Origin: Chitinophaga sedimenti
GTDB taxonomy: Bacteria > Bacteroidota > Bacteroidia > Chitinophagales > Chitinophagaceae
Assembly: GCF_023156195.1 (NCBI RefSeq)
Contig: NZ_JAKUKA010000001.1
Span: forward strand, 4,774,001 to 4,838,000
Direction: 5' to 3'
Length of the DNA: 64,000 bases
The translations under genes and the position numbers were made by a program. The notes under the pieces are model-generated. The model was not told the DNA's origin and searched no databases. It saw only the letters and a program-made list of their open reading frames with translations. Shown here piece by piece: positions 9,154 through 17,791 of the stretch. The first letter of the stretch is position 1. Each line of letters starts with the position of its first letter.

Positions 9154-9300
9154 GGGTTTCCGTTTTTGGTGTATGAAAAAATTGTCGTGTCCGTTGACCC
9201 CTGTCTTGGGTACGAAGGAAATAATCCAATTACCATACCAGCGAGCCGGCACGAGGGAGAATCATAGATTTACGGTTTATTTTGTTAATTCGCACGCCAG

Positions 9301-9345
9301 ATTGTGGAATTTTGCACGTGCGTGCCGGGAAAAAAATTCCACAAT
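9301..9345. promoter_or_regulatory. 13-bp perfect inverted repeat in a divergent intergenic region
   Basis: Arms ATTGTGGAATTTT (9301-9313) and AAAATTCCACAAT (9333-9345) are perfect complements separated by 19 bases that contain a second palindrome, GCACGTGC (9314-9321). It lies between the csbD-type gene (minus) and the receiver gene (plus). It could be a dyad operator or an RNA hairpin in either leader; it has no U-run, so it is not a good terminator. Confidence 0.6.
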
Positions 9346-9489
9346 TATGGGGTGCCGCTCAATAAAAACGTTCAGGCAAGCTAATTGCAGTGTTAGTTTC
9401 ACTGATAGTGACATAAGACAAGTGACTGTATCTAGTTTTATATCAGCCTATGCAATTTACACAGCGCTATATGCGCACAATATTTCAAA

Positions 9490-9849
9490 ATGGGTGATTT
9501 CATATTGATAATTGATGATGAACCGGATATCTGCAAGCTGTTGCAACTAAGCCTGCTGAGGCGAGGTTATAATGTGAAGTACGTACATGCGCTGGAAGAA
9601 GGCATGAAGTGCATACAAGATCAACAACCGGATATCCTGTTTTTAGACATACACCTGCCGGATGGGTCCGGGTTGGAGGCTTTACCTGCTATAAAAAAGC
9701 AGTGTCCCGAAACGCCGATCGTAACGATCAGTGCATACGACACGGGTATGGAAATGGAGCAGGCCCTCAATGCCGGCGCCTCGTTTTTCCTCCCGAAGCC
9801 CTTTAGCCTGAAGCGTTTACAAGAAGTTATCTATCAAATAAAAAGCTAA
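9490..9849 (+). CDS. Single-domain response regulator
   Basis: 119 residues, receiver domain only: acidic pair in LIIDDEPDICKLL, phospho-Asp in ILFLDIHLPDGSG, Thr/Ser in IVTISAY, Lys in FFLPKPF. No DNA-binding domain, so it acts by protein contact or as a phosphate carrier. It lies 63 bases upstream of an NtrC-type activator in the same direction, and the pair may belong to one pathway. I see no histidine kinase immediately adjacent; the kinases at 3345-6659 are the nearest. Confidence 0.88.
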   Translation: MGDFILIIDDEPDICKLLQLSLLRRGYNVKYVHALEEGMKCIQDQQPDILFLDIHLPDGSGLEALPAIKKQCPETPIVTISAYDTGMEMEQALNAGASFFLPKPFSLKRLQEVIYQIKS

Positions 9850-9912
9850 AACCGTTAGGGCGGCACTGATTTAAATCGTAAATTTAGTAACCCGGCTAAC
9901 ATCATACGAATA

Positions 9913-11373
9913 TGAAGAGTATCCTAATCATTGACGACGAAATAAATATCTGTACGCTGCTCAGCAAATTCCTGTCGAAGCATGGATTTAAGGCTGAGTC
10001 TACGATGTCGGTGCCACAGCATTAAAAATGCTGAAAGAGAAACCGTATGATCTAATCCTGTGCGATTACAGGTTAAAAGATACAGATGGAGCGCAACTGC
10101 TCAACGACATCCGCCAGATCAGACCACGTACCGTCGTAATTATTATCACGGGCTACACAGACGTGCGTATTGCAGTGGATATGGTGAAGAATGGTGCGTA
10201 CGATTATATTTCCAAGCCACTTTACCCGGACGAAATTCTGGCGCTGGTGCAAAAGCACTGTCACAAGAACCCGTTCCGCTGCGTGAACCCGTTGCCGCCG
10301 CCCCGGCTGCCAATGGCCGCGCCGTGGAAGAGCCGAAACCGGTAGTCGAAGAGGAAAAAACACCGCTTTCCCTCAAATCTTCCAAGCCGAACGATAAATA
10401 TGTATATGGTAAAAGTCTTCCTGCTAAGGAACTTTATCGCCAGATTACCCTTGTGGCGCCCACCGATTACAGTGTAATCGTGTACGGCGAAACAGGTACC
10501 GGTAAAGAATCCGTAGCACAGTTGATTCACCAGAACAGCCAGCGTAAAAATGAACCGTTTGTAGCGCTGGACTGTGGCAGCCTCTCCAAAGAACTGGCCG
10601 CCAGCGAATTGTTCGGCCATGAAAAAGGATCATTCACCGGTGCTATCGGTACCAAAATCGGGGCATTCGAACAGGCAACCGGCGGTACGCTGTTCCTCGA
10701 CGAGATCGCGAACCTGTCGTACGACATCCGGGTAGCCCTGCTGCGCGTTATCCAGGAAAAACAGATCCGCCGCGTTGGCAGTCTCAAGGAAATTGAAGTT
10801 GACGTTCGCCTGGTAGTAGCTTCCAACGAAAAATTATCCGAATCCGTACAAAAAGGTAAATTCAGGGAAGACCTGTTTCACCGCTTCAACGAGTTCACCA
10901 TCTATATTCCACCATTACGCGAGCGCCTGGACGATTTACCGCAGTTGGTTGACACGTTTATGCAGCAGGTGTGCAAAGAGCTGGGCAAACAACCGATCCC
11001 GATTTCAAGTGACGTGTGGGATTGCTTCCGCCGGTACGATTGGCCAGGCAACATCCGCGAACTGAAAAACGTGATCCGTCGCGCCTGCCTGTTAACACCG
11101 CCCGATGAGGAAATTGCAGTAGAAACCCTGCCCCTGGAACTCAAAGAAGAATCCACCCGCGAAACTTTCTCTGCAGGTGGCGACGGCTTCGAGGAACATG
11201 ATATGATCACCGACGCGAACGACCTGAAGGCCGTGGCGCTGAAAGCGGAGTACAATAAGATCATCAACGTGCTGAAAGCGGTAAAATATAACAAAACCAA
11301 AGCCGCCCAGCTGCTGAACATCGATCGTAAGACGTTGTACAACAAGTTGAGGTTATTGAATATCAACTATTAA
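9913..11373 (+). CDS. NtrC-type sigma54-dependent response regulator, two frameshifts
   Basis: About 486 residues: receiver (MKSILIIDDEINIC; phospho-Asp in LILCDYRLKDTDG; Lys in YDYISKPL), a variable linker rich in Ala, Pro and Glu, an AAA+ domain, and a Fis-type helix-turn-helix (NKTKAAQLLNIDRKTLYNKL). The AAA+ domain has Walker A YGETGTGKES, the sigma54-contacting loop GSFTGA in HEKGSFTGAIG, Walker B GGTLFLDEI and the arginine finger region. Frame breaks near 10008-10011 (missing G: STMSGATALKML) and about 10250 (A4 should be A5: LVQKALSQEPV). It activates unknown sigma54 promoters; I did not find a convincing -24/-12 site in this window. Confidence 0.9.
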
Positions 11374-11398
11374 GATTATTTGGCAAGAATATCAGGTA

Positions 11399-11434
11399 AC
11401 GGGTCTCTCTTAAAAAGGAGGCCCGTACTTTTTT
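11399..11434 (+). terminator. Terminator after the NtrC-type gene
   Basis: Stem ACGGGTCTC / GAGGCCCGT (one G-U pair) with an A-rich loop, followed by six T. It lies only 13 bases before the iron permease-like gene. Confidence 0.75.
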
Positions 11435-11446
11435 AAACCATGTTCT

Positions 11447-11890
11447 ATGAAAAAGAAAATTCCACTCTTTGAAAGGATCGCCGGAAAAGTAATTTCCGCG
11501 ACCGGTAGTTCCCGGGCTTCTATGATCGCCATGGGCGCCATCGTGGTTTGGGCCATCTGCGGGCCCCTTTTTAACTACAGTGATACCTGGCAACTCGTCA
11601 TCAACACCTCCACCACCATTATCACCTTCCTGATGGTATTTGTGATCCAGAAATCGCAGAACAAAGACAGCAAGGCTATCCAATTAAAACTAAACGAACT
11701 TATCGCGGCAACAAAAGAAGCCAGTAACCGGCTGATCGATGTGGAAGATTTATCGGAAGAGGAGCTGGATACCCTGCACAAATTTTATTTTAAACTGGCG
11801 GAAGAAACCGGAAAACAGCTGGAATTGAAGCAATCGCACTCTGTAGAAGAGGCCATGTCGAATACAAAGGAAAAATTAGGCACAAAATAG
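11447..11890 (+). CDS. Low-affinity iron permease family protein
   Basis: 147 residues. Two membrane helices (about residues 26-41 and 52-68; MIAMGAIVVWAICG and TTIITFLMVFVIQKSQNKD) and a soluble charged C-terminal half match the low-affinity iron permease family (PF04120). The family name comes from yeast Fet4; bacterial members have unproven transport activity and often accompany general-stress genes. The signature FVIQKSQNKDSKAIQLKLNE (20 residues) links the second helix to the cytosolic tail. Intact frame. Confidence 0.88.
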   Translation: MKKKIPLFERIAGKVISATGSSRASMIAMGAIVVWAICGPLFNYSDTWQLVINTSTTIITFLMVFVIQKSQNKDSKAIQLKLNELIAATKEASNRLIDVEDLSEEELDTLHKFYFKLAEETGKQLELKQSHSVEEAMSNTKEKLGTK

Positions 11891-12026
11891 CAAAAACCTT
11901 ACTGGTAGAGGATTTGCAAGCATATATTGTATTTAAAACACAAAACATTTTAAAAATCGGGGCATTAAAATTATTTATTGTAAAAAGAACAATAATAGCT
12001 TATCAAATTGATTATCAACTAAAAAT

Positions 12027-12055
12027 ATAAAGCGGCTCTTCCAGAGCCGCTTTAT
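12027..12055 (-). terminator. Bidirectional terminator between the iron permease-like gene and aspA
   Basis: 13-bp perfect stem ATAAAGCGGCTCT / AGAGCCGCTTTAT with a 3-base loop. It stands 12 bases past the corrected aspA stop. The stretch 11891-12026 is AT-rich and otherwise empty. Confidence 0.85.
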
Positions 12056-12066
12056 TCAAAATCATC

Positions 12067-13472
12067 TTATTTATTGATAAACTTCGGGTGAATCATATTT
12101 TCGAACGTAAAAATCTCATCCCATTTCTCCTGCGTCAGCAACCCTTTTCTTTGACTGCCGGGTCGTGCACCGACTTACCCGTCTCCAACGCTTCCCTCGC
12201 AATTGCTGCCGACTGCTCGTATCCAATGATCGGGTTCAGTTGTGTAACGATGCCAATACTGCCCATCACCATCGCGCGGGTGTGTTCCGCGTTCGCCGTA
12301 ATACCCGATACACATTTCTCGCGCAGGGCATTGCAGGCATTGGTCATATAAGTAATAGATGTGAATAACGCCATTGCAATTACCGGCTCCATTACGTTCA
12401 GCTGCAACTGGCCACCTTCCGCCCCAAGCGTTACCATCAGGTCGGCGCCGATTACGTAAAACGCGGTCTGGTTCACTACTTCCGGAATTACCGGGTTCAC
12501 CTTGCCCGGCATGATCGACGAGCCTGGCTGCATCGGCGGCAGGTTAATTTCGTTTAACCCTGCCCGTGGACCGGAAGACAATAATCTCAAATCGTTACAA
12601 ATCTTCGAAATCTTTACCGCAGTACGCTTCAGTACACCGGAAAGTTGCACATACGCGCCGGTGTCGTAGGTCGCTTCAATAAGGTCGCCTGCCAGTACCA
12701 GCTCCAGGCCGGTCACGTCGCGGAGGTATTTAGTTACGAGCCCCGCGTACCCTTCCGGGGCATTCACCCCGGTACCGATGGCGGTGGCACCCATATTTAT
12801 TTCAGAAATCAGTCGTTTACTATCTTCGATCCTCGCCAATTCCTCGTTCAGGTTCGTGGCAAATGCGCGGAACTCGTCGCCCAAACTCATCGGCACGGCA
12901 TCCTGCAACTGGGTGCGGCCCATCTTGAGCACATTTTTAAATTCATTTCCCTTGGACCCAAAAGCCTCGGCCAACAAGCGGATCGATTCGCTGTAAGCTG
13001 TTAATTTATTGATTGATCAGCGCAATGCGGAACGCCGTCGGGTACGCGTCGTTCGTGGATTGCGAGCAGTTTACATGGTTGTTCGGATGACAATATTTGT
13101 ACTCGCCCTTCTTTTTACCCATCATCTCGAGCGCCACATTCGCAATTACCTCGTTCGCGTTCATATTCACCGAAGTACCTGCCCCGCCCTGAATCAGGTC
13201 GCTCATGAACTGGTCATCAAAATCGCCGTTGATCACCCGGTCGCTGGCCTGGATAATATACTCCGCAATCTGCGGATCCAGTGTGCCCAGGTCCCGGTTG
13301 GCCATCGCGGCGGCCTTTTCACAAACCCTAACGACTGCACGAAAAATCGCTCCGTCCGGATGGGGATGCCCGTAATATGAAAATTCTCCAGCGCACGCTG
13401 CGTCTGAATGCCGTAATACACGTCATCACGCAATTCCTTTTCTCCTAAAAAATCATGTTCTATCCTAACCAT
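12067..13472 (-). CDS. aspA: Aspartate ammonia-lyase, three frameshifts
   Basis: Reversibly deaminates L-aspartate to fumarate and ammonia. About 468 residues. The fumarase/aspartase signature [15 protein letters not shown] and the substrate-binding blocks [23 protein letters not shown] and [10 protein letters not shown] are all present; similarity to aspartases (start [17 protein letters not shown]) favours AspA over class II fumarase. I chose the ATG at 13470-13472 on that basis. Breaks: near 13320 (A missing: [15 protein letters not shown]), near 13010 (small indel: [17 protein letters not shown]) and near 12145 (T missing: [15 protein letters not shown], true stop 12067-12069). It is transcribed alone and ends at a strong hairpin. 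Confidence 0.92.
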
Positions 13473-13617
13473 TATTATTCGTTTAGTGCTAATAAACGGC
13501 AGTTTACACCTTTTTTCCATTTAAAAAGCAGGAGTCCCACCTCCGTATGCTATGCAACAGCCGTTGCGTCGCACACTTCAGCGGCAGCAAATCAATTCAT
13601 CAACCTAAAAACAAGAT

Positions 13618-14127
13618 TTAAAACAAAGTCGCGCCCTCATTTTTGGGATAATCGAAAAAGAGGAAGCGCTTTTTAGCGCGGTCAAAGTCTTTCCAGCAAT
13701 CTGTATCCGCGGCTATCGCAAATATACCGGCAGTGGGTACATTGTCGATGCGCATTTCCTCTGTCAGGTAGTTCGCGAAATCGGTGATGCCTGGGTTATG
13801 GGCAAAAATCGCTACCTGGTCAAAGTCATCATCAATTTTGGTAATTACTTTCAGGAAAGTGGAGGCATAACAGAGGTATAATTCCTCTTCCAGCAAAATG
13901 GCCTGCCGTGGATATTTCCACTCCCTGGCCATAATTTTTGCGGTAGATCGTGCCCGCTTAGCCGGACTCGAAATAATAAGTTGCGGAATAGTGCCACGTG
14001 ACGAAATGCGCTCTGCCATTTCAGGAGCCGCCGCCTTGCCGCGTTTATTGAGCGGCCGGTCAAAGTCGTCCATGTCCGGGTCTGTCCAGCTGGACTTTGC
14101 ATGGCGAACGAGAAGCAATGTTTTCAT
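13618..14127 (-). CDS. SixA-type histidine phosphatase
   Basis: 169 residues, phosphoglycerate-mutase-like fold: catalytic RHG-type motif as LVRHAKSSW at residues 6-14 and a second histidine in FAHNPGITDF. The short single-domain form resembles SixA, which dephosphorylates a histidine phosphotransfer domain or the PTS protein NPr. The target here is unknown. The start at 14127 gives the motif right at the N-terminus, as usual for the family; the longer frame upstream has no similarity. Monocistronic by appearance, between aspA and the amidophosphoribosyltransferase gene. Confidence 0.88.
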   Translation of the reverse strand: MKTLLLVRHAKSSWTDPDMDDFDRPLNKRGKAAAPEMAERISSRGTIPQLIISSPAKRARSTAKIMAREWKYPRQAILLEEELYLCYASTFLKVITKIDDDFDQVAIFAHNPGITDFANYLTEEMRIDNVPTAGIFAIAADTDCWKDFDRAKKRFLFFDYPKNEGATLF

Positions 14128-14265
14128 AAAACAGTTTGAAAACAATTGATAAACAAACAGTTTATTCCAATTTACGGAATTTACACCGGAAGTTAAATCG
14201 TAAATGCTTCCCATCAGCCAGCTGGTGACCGAATTAAGACTAAATTAACACGAACGGGCAAGTAC

Positions 14266-16112
14266 TTAGTACCCCCGTTCGTTTTTGCCTTCCATAAAGT
14301 TCATGAATGCCTTGTTCACTACGCGGTTACCGCCGGGAGTGGGGTAATTGCCGGTAAAGTACCAGTCACCCAGGTTGTTCGGACAGGCATCGTGCAAACC
14401 GTCTATTGACTGGTAAATCACATCCACATGGGCGCTGATGCCCGTCGGGGTAATGATTTGCGCGATCTTATCAGAAATCTCCTGTGTAGTAAAAGGTTTA
14501 TAGATATTACGCACCACGTTTTGCGCGTGCAGCGTGTTGGTTCTTTCCAGTTCTTTACACAAACCGTAGGCCTCCTGCAAAATGTGCTCCCTTCCGGTTT
14601 CCTTCAGCAACGAGATCGCTGCCTGGAAGGCAACGAAGTCGCCCATTTTACTCATATCGATACCGTAACAATCCGGGTAACGGATCTGCGGCGCAGATGA
14701 TACTACAATAATACGCTTAGGTCCGAGCCTGTCCAGCATTTTGATAATGCTTTCGCGCAGGGTGGTACCGCGAACGATGGAGTCATCGATCACCACCAGG
14801 GTATCTACGCCTGGCTGCACCGTACCATATGTAATGTCATACACGTGCTGTACCATTTCGTTACGGCCACTGTCTTCGGTAATGAACGTACGCATTTTCA
14901 CGTCCTTGATCGCGATCTTGTCTATGCGGACGCGGCGATTCACCATTTCAGTGAGCTTCTCCTCATCAAAATCTTTTTCCCAGCTCATGATCCTTTCTAC
15001 CTTAATACGGTTCAGGTAAGTTTCCAGGCCTTTGATCAGACCATAAAAAGCTACTTCGGCCGTGTTGGGAATAAAGGAGAAAATAGTGTGACGCAGATCG
15101 TTGTCAATCGCTTTCAGTACGGTTTCAGAAAGATTACGGCCGAGCGAAGAGCGCTCTTTGTAAATCTTTTCGTCGTTGCCGCGAGAGAAATAAATACGCT
15201 CAAAGCTGCACGCACGGCGCTCTTTGGGCGTTAATATCTGTTCAATGCTGTAGTCGCCGTTTTCTTTCACGATCAGCGCATTGCCGGGCATCAGCTCCAG
15301 CACTTCGTTTTCACCAACGTTAAAAGAGGTACGGATGGCGGCTCTTTCAGAAGCAGCAACGATTACATCATCATTAATATAATAGTAGGAGGGGCGTATA
15401 CCGTGCGGATCGCGGATCACGAAGGAATCGCCGGAGCCAATGAGGCCGGCTACGTGATAACCGCCGTCGAACATGGAGAATGCGTTTTGAAGAATGCTTT
15501 CACGTCCAGGCCATTCTCACGGGTTTCGTCTTCTTTAGCCAGGAAATGATGCACTACTTCCAGCATCGCTGCCAGATCGCTGTTCTTGTGGGTATCGCCC
15601 GGAAATACTTTTACAAAATTGAAAAGCTCATCAACATTCACCAGGTTAAAGTTACCCGCCATGGTAAGGTTGCGTGCGGGAATGGTGTTGTGACGAACAA
15701 AGGGATGGCAAAGCTCTTCGTTGTTTTTGCCCTGTGTAGCGTAACGCAGGTGGCCCATCAGCAATTCGCCCAGGAAACGTACGTGACCTTTCATCAAACC
15801 AGGATACTTGGTGATTTCAGGCTGATACTTCTCTACTTCGGAAATTTCCTGTCTGATCCTGGCGAAAACGTCTGCAATAGGTTGGTTAGCGCTGCTGCGG
15901 ATGCGGTTCATGAACGGAACACCGGGTTCGGTGTGTAATTTTACTGCGGCTACCCCCGCTCCATCCTGACCACGGTTATGCTGCTTCTCCATCAGGAGGT
16001 AGAGCTTGTTGAGTCCGTAGAAAACCGATCCGTATTGTTGTTGATAATAACTGAATGGTTTTCTTAATCTTATGAATGCAAGTCCGCATTCATGCTTAAT
16101 CGCGTCACTCAT
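14266..16112 (-). CDS. Long-form amidophosphoribosyltransferase-like protein, one frameshift
   Basis: Glutamine amidotransferase class II domain joined to a phosphoribosyltransferase domain, as in PurF, which makes phosphoribosylamine in purine synthesis. The nucleophile is Cys9 in MSDAIKHECGLAFIRL, with QHNRGQDGAG following; the PRPP loop is VVIDDSIVRGTTL. At about 615 residues it is some 110 longer than classical PurF, mainly through an insertion before MGHLRYATQG. Bacteroidota commonly carry this longer form besides ordinary PurF, so the primary role may differ; I leave the symbol empty. The break is near 15484 (A4 should be A5: AFFKNAFSMFDGGYHV). A very good promoter lies just upstream. 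Confidence 0.85.
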
Positions 16113-16130
16113 GCCGTAAAATTGAAGATG

Positions 16131-16160
16131 CAAAGTTAGTGCAATTTGGGAGCACGGCAA
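16131..16160 (-). promoter_or_regulatory. Bacteroidota-type promoter of the amidophosphoribosyltransferase gene
   Basis: On the minus strand TTG (16158-16160), exactly 19 bases, then TAACTTTG (16131-16138), a full match to the phylum's -33/-7 consensus. Transcription would start near 16125, about 12 bases before the ATG. Confidence 0.75.
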
Positions 16161-16206
16161 TGGACTTTTTGGTGTTATAGGTGGATAGAACTTCGGCGCC
16201 ATCAAT

Positions 16207-16240
16207 GAGAAAGGAGCACCATTTACGGTGCTCCTTTCTC
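16207..16240 (-). terminator. Terminator of the SurA-type gene
   Basis: 14-bp perfect stem GAGAAAGGAGCACC / GGTGCTCCTTTCTC with a 6-base loop, located just past the corrected stop at 16265. Its symmetry could also stop the opposite strand. Confidence 0.8.
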
Positions 16241-16264
16241 TATTTTAATAAAAAGCTGACGGAT

Positions 16265-17646
16265 TTATTTCTTAGCCGGGCGTTCATCCATGAAGCCACA
16301 TTCGTACAGTTTTTGAACTCGGGCTCCACATCCACATAAAAAGTAGGGATTTTGTCCAGCAGCCATTTGTTCAGTGTTTCGGCCTGTTTAATCTTCATCG
16401 CGCGTTCCCGGATGCGGGCGTAATCGTCCTGCAGGTTTTCGCGGTGCGGCTGGGTGCGGGTTTTCAGGTATACGATGCGCATACCATTGCCGCTGCGAGG
16501 GTCTTCATACTTCATTGGCTTGGACACTTCACCCGGCTTCAGGTCGTTCAGCGCCAGTACAATGTCTTTATAAGTAGGATCATCCAGCATATCGATGGTG
16601 ATCAGGCTGCTGCCGCTGTTAGGATCCTGGATCATACCGCCGGTGAATTTCGCGTCCGGCAGATCGCTGTATTTGTAAACGGCGTCTGCGAAAGTAGTTT
16701 TACCGGCCATGATGGCGCTGCGCAGAGAATCTACTTTCTTGGTGGCGGCAGTCATATCTTCATTGGTAATGCCTGCTTTGATCAGGATGTGCTGTACGGT
16801 TACGTTATCACCCTGCCTTTTCAACATTTTAATCAGGTGGTAACCGAACTGCGACTTCACGGGCTGGGAAATTTCACCTTCTTTCAGGCGGAACGAAGCC
16901 GACAAAAATGCGGGGTCCCACATGTTTTTATCGTTACGGTTCAGCGTGTAAATACAGCCGGTTTCCTTACATCCCGGATCCTCCGAGTAAATCTTAGCGA
17001 GTGTGCCGAAGTCGGTAGTACCCGATTCTGCACGCTTTTTAAATTCGTTCAGGCGCTCCACGGCATAGTTGCTCATTTCGGAACCTGCTTTTGGTATCAC
17101 CACCAGCTGCCCCACTTCCAGTTCGGATTCGTAGAACGGCAGGCTGTCTTTCGGAATACGTTCAAAGTTTGTTTTTACTTCGGTAGGCGTCACTTTCACC
17201 GTGCCTACAATTTTTTCGCGCATCGCATCGGCCAGCATCTGCTCGCGGATGGGCTCGCGGAAACGTTCGCGCAGCTGGTAAACAGTGTAGCCAGTTATTT
17301 CCTCCATTTTCTGGCGGGTACCGTACACCGATTCAAAGTAACGGATCTGGCTTTCGATACGACCGGAAACGTCGGCATCGTTAATGGGCAGGGAGTCGCG
17401 CTCGGCCTGCAACACCAGCACCTTGTGGGCAATCAGTCGTTCCAGTACGCTGCAGCTGGCATTAGCCGGCAACGGCTGATCCAGTGCCTGTTTCTGGAAG
17501 TCTACAAGACCAGATTCCACTTCGGAACGGAGAATGATTTTATCGCCAACTTTGGCAACGATCTTGTCTACAATGTAACGCGTCTGGGCAGAAGCGGCGG
17601 AGGCCAGGCACAGGGCGGAGGCAGACAGTATCAATAATTTCTTCAT
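16265..17646 (-). CDS. SurA-type periplasmic peptidylprolyl isomerase, C-terminal frameshift
   Basis: About 460 residues with signal peptide MKKLLILSASALCLASAASA. A SurA N-terminal helical region (VDKIVAKVGDKIILRSEVE) is followed by two parvulin domains (first around residues 185-285 with GQLVVIPK and PVKSQFGYHLIKML; second around 290-400 with VQHILIKAG). Such proteins chaperone outer-membrane proteins through the periplasm. The start at 17646 is fixed by the signal peptide. Near 16312 an A is missing: the corrected end reads EFKKLYECGFMDERPAKK with a stop at 16265-16267, ahead of the terminator rather than inside it. Confidence 0.88.
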
Positions 17647-17732
17647 ATTTCTCAGGTGAATCACCAAAATAACCAATAAATACTAAGCCCCGCAAAGACG
17701 GGTCGCTTATTTAACAAAAATTTCGGATTTAG

Positions 17733-17775
17733 AAAGGGCGGAAACCTTTGTTGACAAAGCCTTCCGCCCTTTTCT
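17733..17775 (-). terminator. Terminator of the rimP-nusA-infB operon
   Basis: 11-bp stem AAAGGGCGGAA / TTCCGCCCTTT enclosing a second inner stem (CTTTGT / ACAAAG), 17 bases beyond the infB stop, with a T-rich exit on the minus strand. Confidence 0.82.
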
Positions 17776-17791
17776 TATGTACGTTATGGTA

